From Orthonyx spaldingii (lineage: Eukaryota; Chordata; Aves; Passeriformes; Orthonychidae), in assembly GCA_013397795.1 (NCBI GenBank), contig VZTJ01000581.1:248001-312000 (forward strand): a stretch of DNA of 64,000 nt, written 5' to 3'. Below, one piece after another: positions 25,391 to 38,787 of this stretch. The position numbers and the translations under genes were made by a program. The notes under the pieces are model-generated. The model searched no databases and was not told the origin of the DNA. It saw only the letters and a program-made list of their open reading frames with translations. Numbering within the stretch: position 1 is the first letter of the stretch; every line of letters starts with the position of its first letter.

Positions 25391-28299
25391 ATTCTAAACT
25401 AAATCCCTATATCCAAAACCACTATGGGTTGTCTCTTATTTTGCCCTGCCTCTGACAGGTACTATACTAGCTCCAGAGCTGATCGGTTTACAGCTTGAAT
25501 AGTTATCTGTAAATTCCTTAGCATTGGCTGTTATTACTCCAATTAAATTCCTCACAAAAATACCAAACTATCTCCACTTTTTTAATACAGCAAACTAAAT
25601 ATGTTTATATTTTGAAAATTAAAATATTATACTTTTTAATATTATTAGATATTTTTAGCACAGATTTTTTTCACAGATATTTGCAATTTTTCATAAGTTT
25701 TATACTATTATCTCCTTTTTCTTAACCTTACATCTTTTCCACCACTCTGAAACCCTTCAGACTACTTTTGGAAACTGCCTTTTTATACGTTTCCCAGCAG
25801 GCATGCAACTCCTGAAATCTGCAAGTGAGAGATCTCCTTCTCAGCTAACGGCAGCACGCTGACTACCTATAGCTTTCTGACCCTGTTTCCACAGAAACCA
25901 CCAGAACTTGTTAACTTTAAGCAATCTTATTTGAATAAAGGAATGTTTTAAACTTAAACAATATCACTTTTAGTGTAGAAGATGCTGTTCTTTTTTCTTT
26001 AGTTTCACATTTTGTGCCTCCAAGCCATTTTGTGTTTCTTTTGTGTTTTCTTCTCTTAATTTCTTTTTTTTGTTATTAATGGTAGGTCTTGCCTCAATAT
26101 TCTTGAACTAATTAGATGATGTGATATGTGGTCTGCCCTTAGTAACACAGAAGTCTGAAGTTTCAAAAGAGCAAGATAATTTTAAACCCAGACTCACCTA
26201 TTATTGTTTTGATATGGACAGAAAGATGAATGACCTTTAGAGTTATGAGAGATAACAATGGAATGGACACCCAAGTTTCAGTACCATCATTTCCTATTGA
26301 GGACAAACATGTTATACAATACCGCTGATAAATTTAAACATCTCTACATGAAAGTACATTTATCCCCATGCATCTCTGCAAGGATGTTTGGGATCTCACT
26401 TCTAGAAAGGCCAGATACTTTCTTTCAATTTTTAGCTTAAATTTATGGGCCTATTTGTTCTTTTGAATATTGCATCTTTTAGGTTGTATAAGGTAACAGT
26501 TCTTGGTTTTTTGGGTTTTTTTCTAAGCGAAGCCACACAGTTTAATTACAAATGTATTTGAAATATGATCACACTTCACATGCAACCATGTAGACTTACC
26601 CATAGCAAAAGACCTGACCTGTGATCTCTGTGACCGTCTCTTTTCTCAACACGTTCTTTTTGTACCTTCATTTCCCATTCCCACCTTTCTCCTTTCTCTC
26701 CCACATCTAAATATTTTATAGAGAGATGCCTAAGGTGTCAAAGCAATTCACACAACTCAAATATCTCCCTTGTTGTCATCACAGAAGACTTGTCCAGTCA
26801 AAGAGTGGGTAGTGCTCAAGCAATGCTGCAAGAAGACAGAGGACTCGAAAATACTGGTGTTTTATTTATTTCACTTGACACAAAGTCACCTTCTTTGGTG
26901 GACACTGACAGTACCCTCTCCACATTTGTCATTCAGTTTATCAAAACAATGAAATTACTTGGATTCTGTCTCATAATAACCTTATCTGTTCTAGTGAGAT
27001 TCATCTTCTGCTTAGCAAATGGGATCAGATTTACACTTATCCTGAAAACAACATTTTGGTGGTGGTACTTTATGCAACAAACAATTTTAGTAATTCTTGA
27101 CCTTTACTGGCTATCACAGGTAAGGTCTCTTATCTTGTGTGCATTATTTTCATGCATAGGGTTAACTTCATGTGTTGGGTTAATTTTAACATAAAATTGC
27201 TTCTTTTTCTAATTTCCAGTTAGGATATCACCTTTAATAGAAGAAATTCATATTATTAGATCCCAAGTAGATAATCTTATGCTATGTACTGTAGCACACC
27301 ATAGAGTTTTTAGTATTTCAATATTTTAGTTCTTCTGATATACTCTTATGATTTCCCTCTGGGCCAATGATGTACTTTCAACAACTACAATTTTTGCATC
27401 AATACCTTTTTTTTTCTTTTCATTTATGCCAATGTGCTTAATTAACAATTGGCCAAAAGAAAATCACAATACTAGTCTCAGACTAGGTAGCCTTACCTCA
27501 ATTCACTAAAAAATACTGAATGTGAATTAAATAAATGCATTTGAGGGTTATTAACATATAAATGAGAAGCTGAGGAATGCAAGCATACCACACTGTGTCT
27601 TGCTGAAAGACATGACTACCACTATTTATAAAATATAAAGAGTGATGACATTTAGTGGTGTCTGTTGGGGTTATTATGCTTTGGTGAGTACTAAGAAGAA
27701 TTTGGAACACCTTTAACACAGCCTGTGAGTCTATATTAAAACAAATAGGTTAATAAAACAGAATAAAAGAGCTGTAATGGAAGATCCATGTGTTTTAGGT
27801 TAGAACTACCTGAACACTGATATAAAAGGTGACTAGTAAATTCTGAAGTTCATGCTGCGAGCCACAACAGGATTCAAGATATGGCAAAAATCAATACAAA
27901 GTATCATATCTTATTTTTTGATAATGGCAAATAGTTCATATTGAATTAGTTCAGTAAAATACTGTGTTAGGCATCTCCAGTGCTGCCCTACCTTATGGTA
28001 GATAACCAGTGCCTTCATCATATTCTAGACAACTTCAGAGGGATTGCACTTCCCTTGATGTAATGTACATTTCCAAGTTCTGCTGATTCAGTAGGGGCTT
28101 TTAGACCAGACATAAGTTTCAGGGATTACATCCATGCCAGTTAAATAAACTATGACCAGGAATGTTCCTGGGCTTTGAGGACAACCAATAGAGAAAGGTC
28201 CACATGGTTATAGTATAAAATTCTTTTACTCTAAAAGTAGGCTGCATGCCTATTACGCTGTTGAGGGTGATCTCTGAGATGTTTTACCTGTCACAGGTG
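25391..28299. other. Unassigned AT-rich DNA
   Basis: No repeat family was recognised. The one item of note is the splice-bounded hydrophobic frame at 26937-27119, listed separately. Confidence 0.5.
26937..27119 (+). CDS. Candidate exon: hydrophobic ORF ending at consensus donor
   Basis: A pyrimidine-rich stretch and CATTCAG (ending 26936) precede this segment, and it ends CACAG directly before GTAAGG, a near-ideal splice donor. From the ATG at 26949 (A at -3) exactly 57 codons run to the donor, leaving phase 0. The product is strongly hydrophobic, with two membrane-like stretches (around residues 1-18 and 40-54) separated by a short basic region. The same frame is open for another 53 codons upstream, part of a 134-codon frame. 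No protein family was recognised and no partner exon was identified, so chance remains the leading explanation. Confidence 0.18.
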
Positions 28300-28690
28300 A
28301 CTGGAAATTGAAAAAGTGATGGATTGAATGGACCAAAAGCATGCTGGGGTCTGGCGCAGCAAGCCATGAGGACATACAGTCATTTTCTTAACACAAGGAT
28401 GTTCCCATATTAATTTCATAGGTGAGATGTAGCACAAGCCTGCTGTAGCCCATGGTGACCATGTGTGAGGTTCTCAACATGCTTTGGGGAGATCATGGCC
28501 ACGGACATGGCACATGGGAGAGACAACACCATTTCAAAATCCCCATAAAGATGCAGCCATGCCTGGGCTCATGATGGTTCTGTTGTTCTGGGTGCCAGCC
28601 CAGGGGCTGATGTCCTGTCCCCACAAGGATGCCCATGGACTGTGGTTGGGGTCATCATCCTGGTGAAGAGAGAGCTCTTCCAGCCCCTAT
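28300..28690. other. GC-richer patch of unknown identity
   Basis: About 390 bases richer in G+C than the flanks, with many CATGG and CCCC words. The only notable frame is 60 codons (28484-28666). No CR1 or LTR text was recognised. Candidate explanations are an ancient retroelement fragment or a noncoding exon; neither is supported. Confidence 0.35.
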
Positions 28691-31600
28691 GATGGTGATG
28701 CTCTAACTGTGACTCAGAAGAGTAAAAGAAATGTTTCAAATTTGGGGAAAATGCATTTAGCTCTGAAATATCTACATAAAGTCAGTATATTTTCGAGTTA
28801 TTTTCTAAATTTATGTGAAACAGTCAGCACTTAAAATTTCCATCTTGGTTTGCGGTTCAGACAAGAAGTTTTCTACAAAGAGAAAAATGTCTTTTTTCTC
28901 AGTTCTATCTATAACTAAGGTTTAAAAGGCCAGATAATAGAAGGAAAATGTCTAATTATGATAGAAAAGGAAATTCAGTAAAAAAAGAAACTGCATTAAA
29001 AAAAAAATATGGCTAAAGAGATTCCTGAAGGATAGCAGTTGAGTCATTTCCAAATTATATTTTTTTTCAGAACCAAGTCCCTATAACTGATATATAACCC
29101 CAGCCTTTTCTCAGCCAGACCTCCACACAGACTCTTAGGGATCTTTATGGGCTTGCTTAGCTTCTGCACAGCCTATAATCCTGCAGGTGACTTTCTAGTA
29201 GAATACAGTGAAAATGAACACTAATGAAATGCAAATATGCTGTCTAGTTCTAGCAAAATTAATCAGGCTTACAAATATACAGTGAAAAATACAAGAAAAA
29301 AATATATTCTTAAATTAGTTCATATCAATTAAAAGAAAATGTATACACAGAGAATCCAAAATTTTCCCATGAATACCAAACCAAGAAATGTACTTTGAAT
29401 GACAGAGTGTAAAAGTCTTGCTACTTGAAAAGGTCTTTTGATGTAGTTTCCATGTAGCTTGAATGCAAAAATATGCTCTTTCCAGGAAGGTTTGTACCCA
29501 TCTTTTTTTTTCTTTTCCTCAAAGGGCTTCCAGGGTAGAATTTGGAGTATTGCAAAAGAATTGCTCTCAAGTTTCTGCCAAGGAGATGCAAATGAGCCTT
29601 CAAGGCCCCCCATTGCTAGGTTCTGCATACACATGTAGTAAAGATTTAAACTACAAGGGCTTGACCCTGCAAATGCTTACACAGCTACTGCTTAACTTTG
29701 TGAATTTTAATAGATTCTTTGAATTGGCTGGTAAAATCAGGCAGGTGGGTAACAGGTAGGATTGGAGCCTGGTTTACACCACTCAGGGAAGTAAGGAAGA
29801 ATATGTAGATAAAGATGTGCAACTTGATAAGCTGTTATTGTGTAATTTAGTTACTAAGATACTATTTTGATGTTAAATTCTTTGGAACAGAGACTGTGTT
29901 CTTATGTTTCCACTTTCTGAGCTGTAACAGGAATTATTCATACAAAGAAACCGTGTATACAAAGAAGCCTTTATATTTCCTCTGTAAAGAAAGAAATATT
30001 TTTGAATCAAACTGTGTCTTGGCTGAGAGTTTCTCAAATATAACATTTTGTTCTCTTGTCAGACAATATACAATTCACACTGATTAAAAGTGTGTGTGCC
30101 CATTTAAAGGGTATACCTAAAAATGCATACAACAAGCAGTGTGTCTTACGAAAGTAAAGACTCATTGTATTAAGGACAATTAAAAATAGCAAATAAGACT
30201 CATATTGGGAAGATTAAATTACTAAAATTCAAGTGAGGGTCAGGATTGGAAATGTAATCATTAGGAAATAACACATTATTGCAATGCAGCATTGTTTAAC
30301 TATCCACACCAACAATGTGTGGTTTTTTTTCAGAACACATGATTTATTTAGACAGGAACTAAGTCCAACTCTGTCTTACATACAAAAATTAATTTTCCAA
30401 GTAAAAAGGTTCAGACTTCTGCCTTGATACAAATAAGTTTCTGACCCATAAAATATTCCGATTTTGATTAAATAATGTCTTTCTGATGAAACAGATTTCA
30501 TTTTTTTTATAACTCTATTTCTAAGGATTTTATTCCTTAAATTTTCCTGCTCAATAAAGTTGTTTCCTGCAGGGAAGAAAGGTGAAATTCTATTTATATC
30601 TTCAAATAAAGAAAATTGTTATAGATCATGTTATATGTAATTCTTATATTATCTTCATAGAATATAACTTTTGTTCTTCAAGTACTAGAAAGTAACTTTT
30701 AGGGGACATATCTGGCATGCTGTTGAGATTTTTTTTTTTTTTATGTGGTAACAAGGCCATTGATACCTTATAATCTTATAGTTTCTTTTATTTGTACTTT
30801 TGATATGTCAAGAGCTTTCTCTTGGTTTACATTAATGACACATTGCACCATCTACTAATGAAAATGCATATAAAATAAATTCTATCAGTCCAATTCATAC
30901 ACATGCACTTTTGAAAATTACCAGGATAACATAAATCAGCCTACCTTAGATGACAATCAAGTACTTATTATTTATATCATGTTTATAATTTTTTAGGCAG
31001 AAATCTTCCTCAAAGGAAGGGAAAACTATTTCCTTCTGAAAAGTTTTTCTGTACTGAACATCACTAAAATGGCAGCTGCTAGTATGTATGTGTCAGCTGC
31101 CTATTTTGAAAGTAATTCACCTGATGTTACTGAAATACAAGAAACATTTAAAGAATGACATACCCTCATAATCTACAGTTTTGGTGTGTAAAAGCATGCA
31201 TGGTAAAAGGAAATATAAGAAATTATGTGAAAAATTTTTGTGAGTACAGTTTTGATTCCCCCAGAAGTGGGACCTGTATCAGTACAGCAGTAATATTTTA
31301 TTTCCATGTAGTCATGCAGCAGCTAGTTTGTAATATGCACCACAGCTGTCAGCTGATAAAACCAGAAATTATTTCATTGCTTTATAACACTTTGAGATTT
31401 ATGAATGTTTTGGGGGGAAATTAAGACTATACAAAAGCAGTTTGTTTAGAATAAACTTGTGTTGAATGAGTAACTTCAGTCCCAGACACAATTTTTTTCT
31501 AAATAGAAAAAGATATCTTTTTTCAAAAGTAGCACTACTTCAGGAGCTGAGGATTTCTCTTAGCATTAAGAGGATAAGTTTTAAATTCTAGTTCTTTTGA

Positions 31601-34600
31601 CTTTGTTGTGGGATTTGAACCTGGAAGTTTTATGTACCAGATGATGCTCAGTCCTCCTATGTGAAAAGCTGGTTCCTTACTAGCAAAACACATTTTGAGT
31701 TATTTTTCTATTTTTGTCATTTGAATACATTCAGAGAGTTCCTATGATTAAGAACCAAGCAAGAATTTGAAAATGGACCTTTCAGGGTCCATAGAAATCC
31801 CAACTACTGTTTAAATCTTTTAGCTAGTTGCAGACAACAGATTCTAATTTACTTCTGATTTTAAGGAATCCCAAACCCACAAAAAAATTTACACTTGTTT
31901 TCTTTCTACAAACAAAAGTAAACAACAACAAACTCCCTGAAGTTTTACAGGAAATATTTTTGTTTTCTGGCCTCTCATGAAGCCAGTAATCAGCTGCTTC
32001 AAATGAAGGAGTGCAAGCTCTTTTATTTGTTTGTTAGTTTGTTTCTGGGAGGTACTGATTGAGTTAATGAAGGTTTAGATCATTAGCTTTTCATTTGTCC
32101 ATCCTTCTTGATGTCCACAGTTCTAGACTTGGCCGGTGTTATATATTAATTGTGTAGGCTTATTTTACATTTGGGACATGGAGAAATACTGATAGATTGT
32201 TATGAATCATACATAAAGATAAAAGGCATAAATATTTAACACATAAGGCTGAAAAGAAAGTAATAATAAGACCAATAAAAGGTATAAGGGCTGCAATCAA
32301 GATGTATCTGAAAACGGTGAATTTTGGGAAGAGGTTGTAGAACATAATAATATATACACAGGTCAAACTAACATTAAAATGGGCTGGCAATAAAAAGGAA
32401 TACAACAATGGAAGCCTTAGCTATTATGAAAATGTTGTACTAGGTTCTGTACATGTCATAGAAAGGATAATGCTCTGCCCAGACCACCTGCACAGCTAAC
32501 AGGAAGAAACTCCAAGGACTACAAAGAAGAGGAATTAAGGTGCAGAGAAAATCGTATCCTGAGTGTGCAATCATTTTTCTGATTTTGAAGGAAAATGAGG
32601 AATAAAGGTGCCAGGACCTTCCTGAGGAGAGATGTAGAACAACTTGAGGTGCGCTCTCAGATCATTGCCCTGTGGTTTCTGTCTCACAAAATGCTCAGAG
32701 CTGAGGAGACCTAATTTTGTTCTAAGCTGATTGTACCTTCATTGTAGCCGAAGGCGAAATATGAATTGCAATACCACAGTTCAGAAACCGCAGACTATTG
32801 AAGGATGAAACTCCTTCAGGGGTAGCATCGTCGCCCATTGATTCTCTTCCTTCTCCCCTTCCTATATGTAAAAACTTCAAGCACTGTACTTTCCTTCACA
32901 AAGAACAAGCAAAAAACAACTTTATGCAAAATTGAGCTTTTTTTCTCTGGCAAACGAAGTATCCAGAATAAAACTAGGCAGATCAGACACCTGGGTGAAT
33001 ATTAAGGTAAAAAAGCACATACACTGCTGATGTTGAGGCAGAAAGAGAAAATAAGACTGTCACAAGCCTTCACCCAAAAATCGGGGAGGGGGTGCATTGC
33101 AGGAAGGGAAGGTCATTTTATTGACATCTGGTGGAGTGAAGGAGAAAGAGATAAAAAGTCATTTATTCCCACAACCAAAACACAAGGGTTAAAGGCTGGG
33201 AAAGACTAAGAAGTATGCAACCTTTATGAAGAACCTAGGTTTAGGTTTTTCTGGTGGGCTAAAGAGGGTGTAGTTATTTCACAACTCTGTACCAACTCTG
33301 CTAAGAACTGAAAACTGAAAGAAAAGGTGCCAAAGTTACCTTAATCAGTCTGTGAAGTACAAGTGGATGCAAGGCACAGCTTTGGAATTGAGTAGAAAGA
33401 CAAAAATTGGCATTAGGTGTAGCATAAATTGTAAGATTTTCTTTAGAGAAGACACTCTAAAATATTATCCTTCAAGAACTGTATAGCATGACCATGTTAA
33501 TCTGTGTTGTAAGAGTTTTCTTTACATCTTTAATTAAAATTGCTTTTTAAGCAACTTTATTCCCATTTGTGAGTGTGAAAAATTATCTCCCACAACACCA
33601 GGAATTTCAGTATAACTCTCCCAAGAGTTTTTGTAATAATCTCCTCAAATATGAATCAACTTGTTGCTGTCAATCAAGACCTGTGACAAAGGTTGCAGTG
33701 GGAAAACCTGGAATGCAGAATAAGAGTTTGCAGTACAAATAGAAGCCAAGCTAAGATCTCTTGAGTCCCAGATTTACCTTAAGTTCAAGACTCCCAGGTT
33801 CCTCATATTTAGCAGATGTTTACCTAATTAGCAGGATCTAGCTAATATGTGTTAAATCTAGCACCTGATGAAATTTAGCTCATGAATATCTACACCATTA
33901 TATGTTTACATTTCTGTAGTAGTCAAATTAATTACCCAGAATTGGTGCACAATGGTGAAAAGACATCAGTGTTTAAAAAAGGCTAAATGTCCATCAATTC
34001 AAGTGAGACCAACTCCTTTTTCTATTAACAGATCCATAAATGAGGAAATCTTGACAAAAGTACCACTGATGCTTAATTACTTTTTTGCATGCTACAGTAT
34101 GCAAAGAACATTGACCACTTTTCATTTTTAATGAAAAATAGCCAGGTTTTCTGCCAGGGTTGATGAGTTCACTACACTTAATTAACTAATAGTCCTGTGA
34201 TGATGATTTTTCATCCATGAAGTGTTGTTTCTATGAGTTGCTCCATCACACTTATAAAAAAGTGCAGAGAAAAAGGGTGCAAGAGTGACTTTAGTGACAG
34301 TTCAATTCTCTAAGTCCTAGGATTATACTTGTCTTTTTCCTTGCTGACAGTAAGAACAACTTACAAGCAGCCCTTTCTAGTAGCAACTGGTAATGAAGAG
34401 TAATCCCAAAGGTGAAGGAATGAGAGTTTTGCTTGCCAAATATAGCTAATTACAACTTAAGTTCAGCTAACTTCTGCTGAGCTGATGCCTGTTTTTCACT
34501 GGAATTCACTTAGAATTTTTGCAAGTCTGGGACTTTGAAAAATTAGGGGACCTGGGGCCAAGGCAGATATTCCTGAGAACTCTCATATCTGAAATATCAC

Positions 34601-37402
34601 AAAACAATGAATTGAACATGCTCAAAATGAAATCCAGTTTATATATCGTTTTGAGAGGGAGAATGTAGTTTATTTGTATAATTCTGAAATAAAGTAAGCT
34701 AAAATAAAGTGCTGCTGTATCAGTCTGAAGTTGATTAATTTGCCTCTAAAATACTGACACATTTTTTCCTTTCAATTTCAAAACTTAAAAACTGCAGTTC
34801 AAAACAAACTTAAAATATTGCATTAGAACTGTCAAAATGTTTGGATTTAACAAAAAAAAAAAAATTAAGTATCCTTTAAGAATTTCAAAATTCTTTTTTC
34901 TTATAAATGTCCTAGTAATTTGTATCACTCTAAAATGAATTCTGGGGACCAAATTGCCAATAATTGAAAAATATGCCTAGCTCTGCGGACAGGGCACAAG
35001 GAGCCTTCACAGAAGCAGGATTCTATTTTTAATTTTTTTTTTTTTTAGGCTACTAGTATTGTAAATAGCTATTAATTAAAAAGAACATCTCTTGATTTTT
35101 TTTTCCCTGTCTCTCTCTGTTCCACTGAGCTTTTCCAGATGGTACTCCCTTGTTAGGGAACTGGGAGTTTAATTCTTTGTTTCATATAATTCTTTTTTTT
35201 ATTCTCGGTAGTAGTGGTCTAGATAGATAATGGGATATTCTTACAAAGAAACCAACAGACCAACCTTAATCTGTGCTTACATGGTGCCTGTCACCCAGTG
35301 CTCGCCATCACCAAGAGATGTGTAATACAAAGCATATTATCCCTGTGCTTACTGCTGCGAGGAACCCAAAAGCTGATTCCAAGGAAAGAAGGACTTTTCC
35401 TGCCCAGTATACAGATTTTCTTGGAAGTGTTCTCAGGTAGTAGAGCACCCAGTTCGTACTCTGTCTTACCAAGACAGAGATCGTGATTGTAAACTTCTCT
35501 ACACATAGATTTAGTTTCATCTCTAAGAATTCTCAATAATCTCCTGCAGAGCCAACAAAACTGTTTTATCCATCGTTTCTGCCTTGCCAAAAGATCACTA
35601 AATCACTGTATGGAAATTTAACTGCTAGTATACTCTCCCTTGTTCCCCTGACACCAAGTATTTAAAAATAATTATAATAGCCGTGAACTGCCCTACTCTG
35701 TCTTCAGTCAGTCTGAATTATTTTCACCATTATAATTTCCAACATTGAAACAACATATTTCTTTAGTTTTGCAGTCTTGCAGCTCTATCTAGAGCTCTGT
35801 CTATCTCCATATCAATGCAAGGAGGGGAAAAAGTCATTAAGAAAAGGATTAATTCTGAGAAATGGTAAATTGAATTATTGATTGTGAGGTTTCCTGCTAC
35901 TTTGCCTGATCCCAGAAAAACATAATTTGACTGCTCTTGAAAAGCTTAGAAGTCCCTTTCCATTGCATAAAGGAAATGTTGTATAAATAGTCTGAAAGAA
36001 GATTTCATTTTATCATGTGTAATTATGTGATTGTCTGCCATGTATAGCTCTGTCTAGCTGTCCATTATTGACACACAATGTAGCCCTCCATAATGAACCC
36101 TTAAAGAAAATAAAGAGCTTTGTTCTCTTATGCGTTAAATACTTTTTCTTAAAACCTAAAATGAGGGCAAAAGGGATCCTTACCATACAACATTTAATTC
36201 TTGCTGATATTCATGTTCCCAGGCCACAAAATTTGCTGAAGAATAGTTCCTTTGCAGGAAATTATGCTGAAAGAGAACTCCCAGTAAAAAAGTAAATATT
36301 ATTAATACCTTGATATCAAAGGGAAGCTGTTGAACAAATCTATTCATTTTCATAATTCACTAACAATAACTCTATCTAACTTTGAATCTCATTGATGTCA
36401 ATGGGGAACTGCGGTCTATCACAGGAACCCTCCTCTAAATCTCTTGTAAGAGCACATGTACTGCTTGGAACCTCACAGAGCTTTGCTTGTGAATTGCCAT
36501 AATTGGTACAAGATGCAGAGAGGTGATAGGTCAGGAAACAACACAAAAATTAATGAAATACCTGCAAATGTACAGCATGAAAATTGTCTTTCCAGCTGTG
36601 TGTTCAGTAGAAAATTCTCCAGGAATTGTTTTCAGCCCTGGGTAGAGTAATAACATAGACAGCACACCAAGGAAGCTCCCCAGGAGTCCACACATCAGGG
36701 CTTAGACTGATCTTAACAGGGCTTAGACTGAGCAAGTTTCTCCACATGATCCTCCTCTGCTTAGTACTGCTCACTGCTTTGCTTCTTGACTGTCTGATGA
36801 ACTCATGAATATTCCATGAGAGATTAAATCTTAAAACAAAGAGAACAAAACTGTTCTTAAGGATAAACCTGGGATTTTTAGAAGAATAATTGGCTAGCCT
36901 AAGCTTGTGATATAACCTGTAGACAGACCCCAGAAAATAAGTTTATACTATATCTGCCTCATTGTTTTAAGTATCTGACAGTAGGTAATGCTAAACTTAT
37001 AAAAAGAGTAGGTAATAGATTGGTTTTGGAGAGTAAAACTCCTTTTGGTTCAGTATAGTAGGACTGAGTTGATTTAACCTGATCTGTTTCTATACTAATC
37101 AGCCTCAGCACAAAACTCTTGCAATAGACAAAGCCAAACAAAAATAGAGCTGTGCCTGTAACTTGTGTTTGACAGAAGAATTATACCTTTGTGCAGTATA
37201 TTTCTAGGAGTGCTAGATGAAGTTTGAGATGTAAGAATACTTATTACCCTACAGAAAATATGTGACAAGTGCACCTGACAGGAAAACTGCTTGCTTTATT
37301 TTTCTTTTCTAGGGAATTCAAACATTTTCTTATTCTGCTGAAGAACACAGTTGGAGGTGAAAAACTAGGTGTGGTATTAAAGAAACACGAGTGTGAGGGG
37401 GG
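28691..37402. other. Unassigned AT-rich DNA, no gene seen
   Basis: The largest stretch without a recognised element. It contains T runs (30729-30742, 35036-35049), a less AT-rich segment at 32460-32830 that I could not assign, and the tandem 21-bp repeat at 36696-36737. Overlapping frames at 35291-35590 on both strands carry no recognisable motif. Confidence 0.5.
36696..36737 (+). repeat. Two tandem copies of a 21-bp unit
   Basis: CAGGGCTTAGACTGA begins at 36696 and again at 36717. The remaining six bases of the unit differ between copies. It looks like a small local duplication. Confidence 0.8.
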
Positions 37403-37528
37403 TATCATGGTTTAACCATATCCATCAGCTCAGCCCCACACACCTGCTTACCCACTGTACTGCCACAGGATAGTAAAGAGAACCCAAAGAGTGAAAGTGA
37501 GAAAACTCCTGGGTTGAGATAAAGAGAG

Positions 37529-37534
37529 TTTAAT
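37529..37534 (-). promoter_or_regulatory. LTR polyadenylation signal (ATTAAA)
   Basis: TTTAAT on the plus strand is ATTAAA on the minus strand. It sits at the position where this LTR family carries its polyadenylation signal, downstream of the TATA region in the LTR's own direction. Confidence 0.6.
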
Positions 37535-37710
37535 AGGTAAAGCAAAAGCTGCATGTGCAAGCAAAGCAAAAAAAAAAGAATTAATTCACCACTTCCTACG
37601 GGCAAGCAGGTGTTCAGCCATCTCCAGGAAAGCAGGACTCCATCACGTGTTACTCAGGAAGACAAATGACTTAACTCCCAATGTTCCTCTGTCCTCCCTC
37701 TTCCCCCAGC

Positions 37711-37719
37711 TTTTTATTG
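37711..37719 (-). promoter_or_regulatory. LTR TATA-like box
   Basis: TTTTTATTG on the plus strand reads CAATAAAAA on the minus strand, followed by GCTGGGGGAAG. This is the usual site of the core promoter in the family, which normally reads TATATAAAG or similar, so the box is partly degraded. Confidence 0.45.
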
Positions 37720-38760
37720 CTGATTATGATGCCATATGGTCTAGAGTATTCTTTGAGTCACTTGGGGTCATCTGTTCTGGCTGTGCTCCCTCCCAGCTCC
37801 TTGTGTACCCCCAGCTTCCTCACTGGTACAGTGGGCTGAGGAGCAGAAGAGGCCTTGACACTGTTAGAGCTGTTCAGGAGTAAGAAAACATTTCTGCATT
37901 AGCAACACAGTTTCCAGCACAAATCCAAAACACAGCCACACAGCTGCTGTGAGGAAAATTAACTCTATCCCAGTCAAAACCAGCACCGGGGAATAGCTGC
38001 ACAGCTCTCCAGAGATGCCTGCCCTCTTTCTCACAGAACTATTACACGGGATGCAGTCACACTGCCAAAGTTAATGCCTTAGTCCTAAATACTGAGCCCT
38101 TGGGGACTGTGCCTCAGATTGCTGTTGCTTCATTTGTCTTTCCAGGCTGCCCCTTCCACAGGGCCAGAAATGAGATCTGGGTGGAGCTGCAAGTCCCAGA
38201 GCTTCTGTCTTTTGCAGTGGCTGCCTGTCCTGAAAATCATCCTCTCTAGCCTGTACTTCCAGGCAGTGTACATCATGCAGGATACAGAGGTGCTCTTTTT
38301 GTCCATAATTTTAAAGAAAACCTGCAAGCAGGCTGACTCAAAACTGTAAATTAGACATTTATAGGTTTCATGACATGAACTGGGTTTATCGTCAGAATCA
38401 GGTTTGTTCCCCCAAATGTATCAGTTAGGGACAGCAACCTTGAGAATGCAGGCAGTGTGCTTAGCATTAGCACATTAGGTGTCCCAGAGTTGCTGCACGG
38501 GGAATAATAAGCCAGGAATCTGGACAGAATTATGTGGAGCTTTCCTGTGCTTTTGGTGAAAGTTTGCTTGCTTAAAGCTCGGGAGATTTTCAATGAAATT
38601 CTTTATACTCCACCAATTCGTATTTTCCAATGAAACACTGTTTCATCACAAAACATCTCTATGATTCTTGTAGTATATAATCTCCTTATACTGCTGTCCC
38701 AGCTTTAGCTGATGAATAGCTAGTCAGAGAGATAAAAGAATCCCCTATGTCAGGATGAAG

Positions 38761-38787
38761 TTTTTTTTTTTTAATTTCTTTTTTTTT
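38761..38787 (+). repeat. Interrupted poly(T) tract
   Basis: Twelve T residues, a short AATTTC interruption, then nine more T residues. It could be the reverse-strand tail of an old retrocopy, but no body was recognised. Confidence 0.85.

Larger units (their letters stand above)
37403..37986 (-). mobile_element. Solo LTR, avian ERVL-like family, well preserved
   Basis: The block reads TATCATGGTTTAACC at its plus-strand left edge and GAAAATTAACTCTATCCCAG at 37954-37973, ending near 37986. These are the reverse-complement ends of a very common avian ERVL-like LTR. All internal landmarks of the family are in order: GGGTTGAGATAAAGA, a minus-strand ATTAAA polyadenylation signal, a GCAAGCAAAGC tract, CATCTCCAGGAAAGCAGG, and a TATA region before CAGCTCCTTGTG. 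Length (584 bases) is typical of a full LTR. No internal gag/pol/env sequence lies on either side, which indicates a solo LTR. It is the least decayed of the three related copies here. The frames at 37405-37605 and 37647-37883 are inside it and are not genes. Confidence 0.93.
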
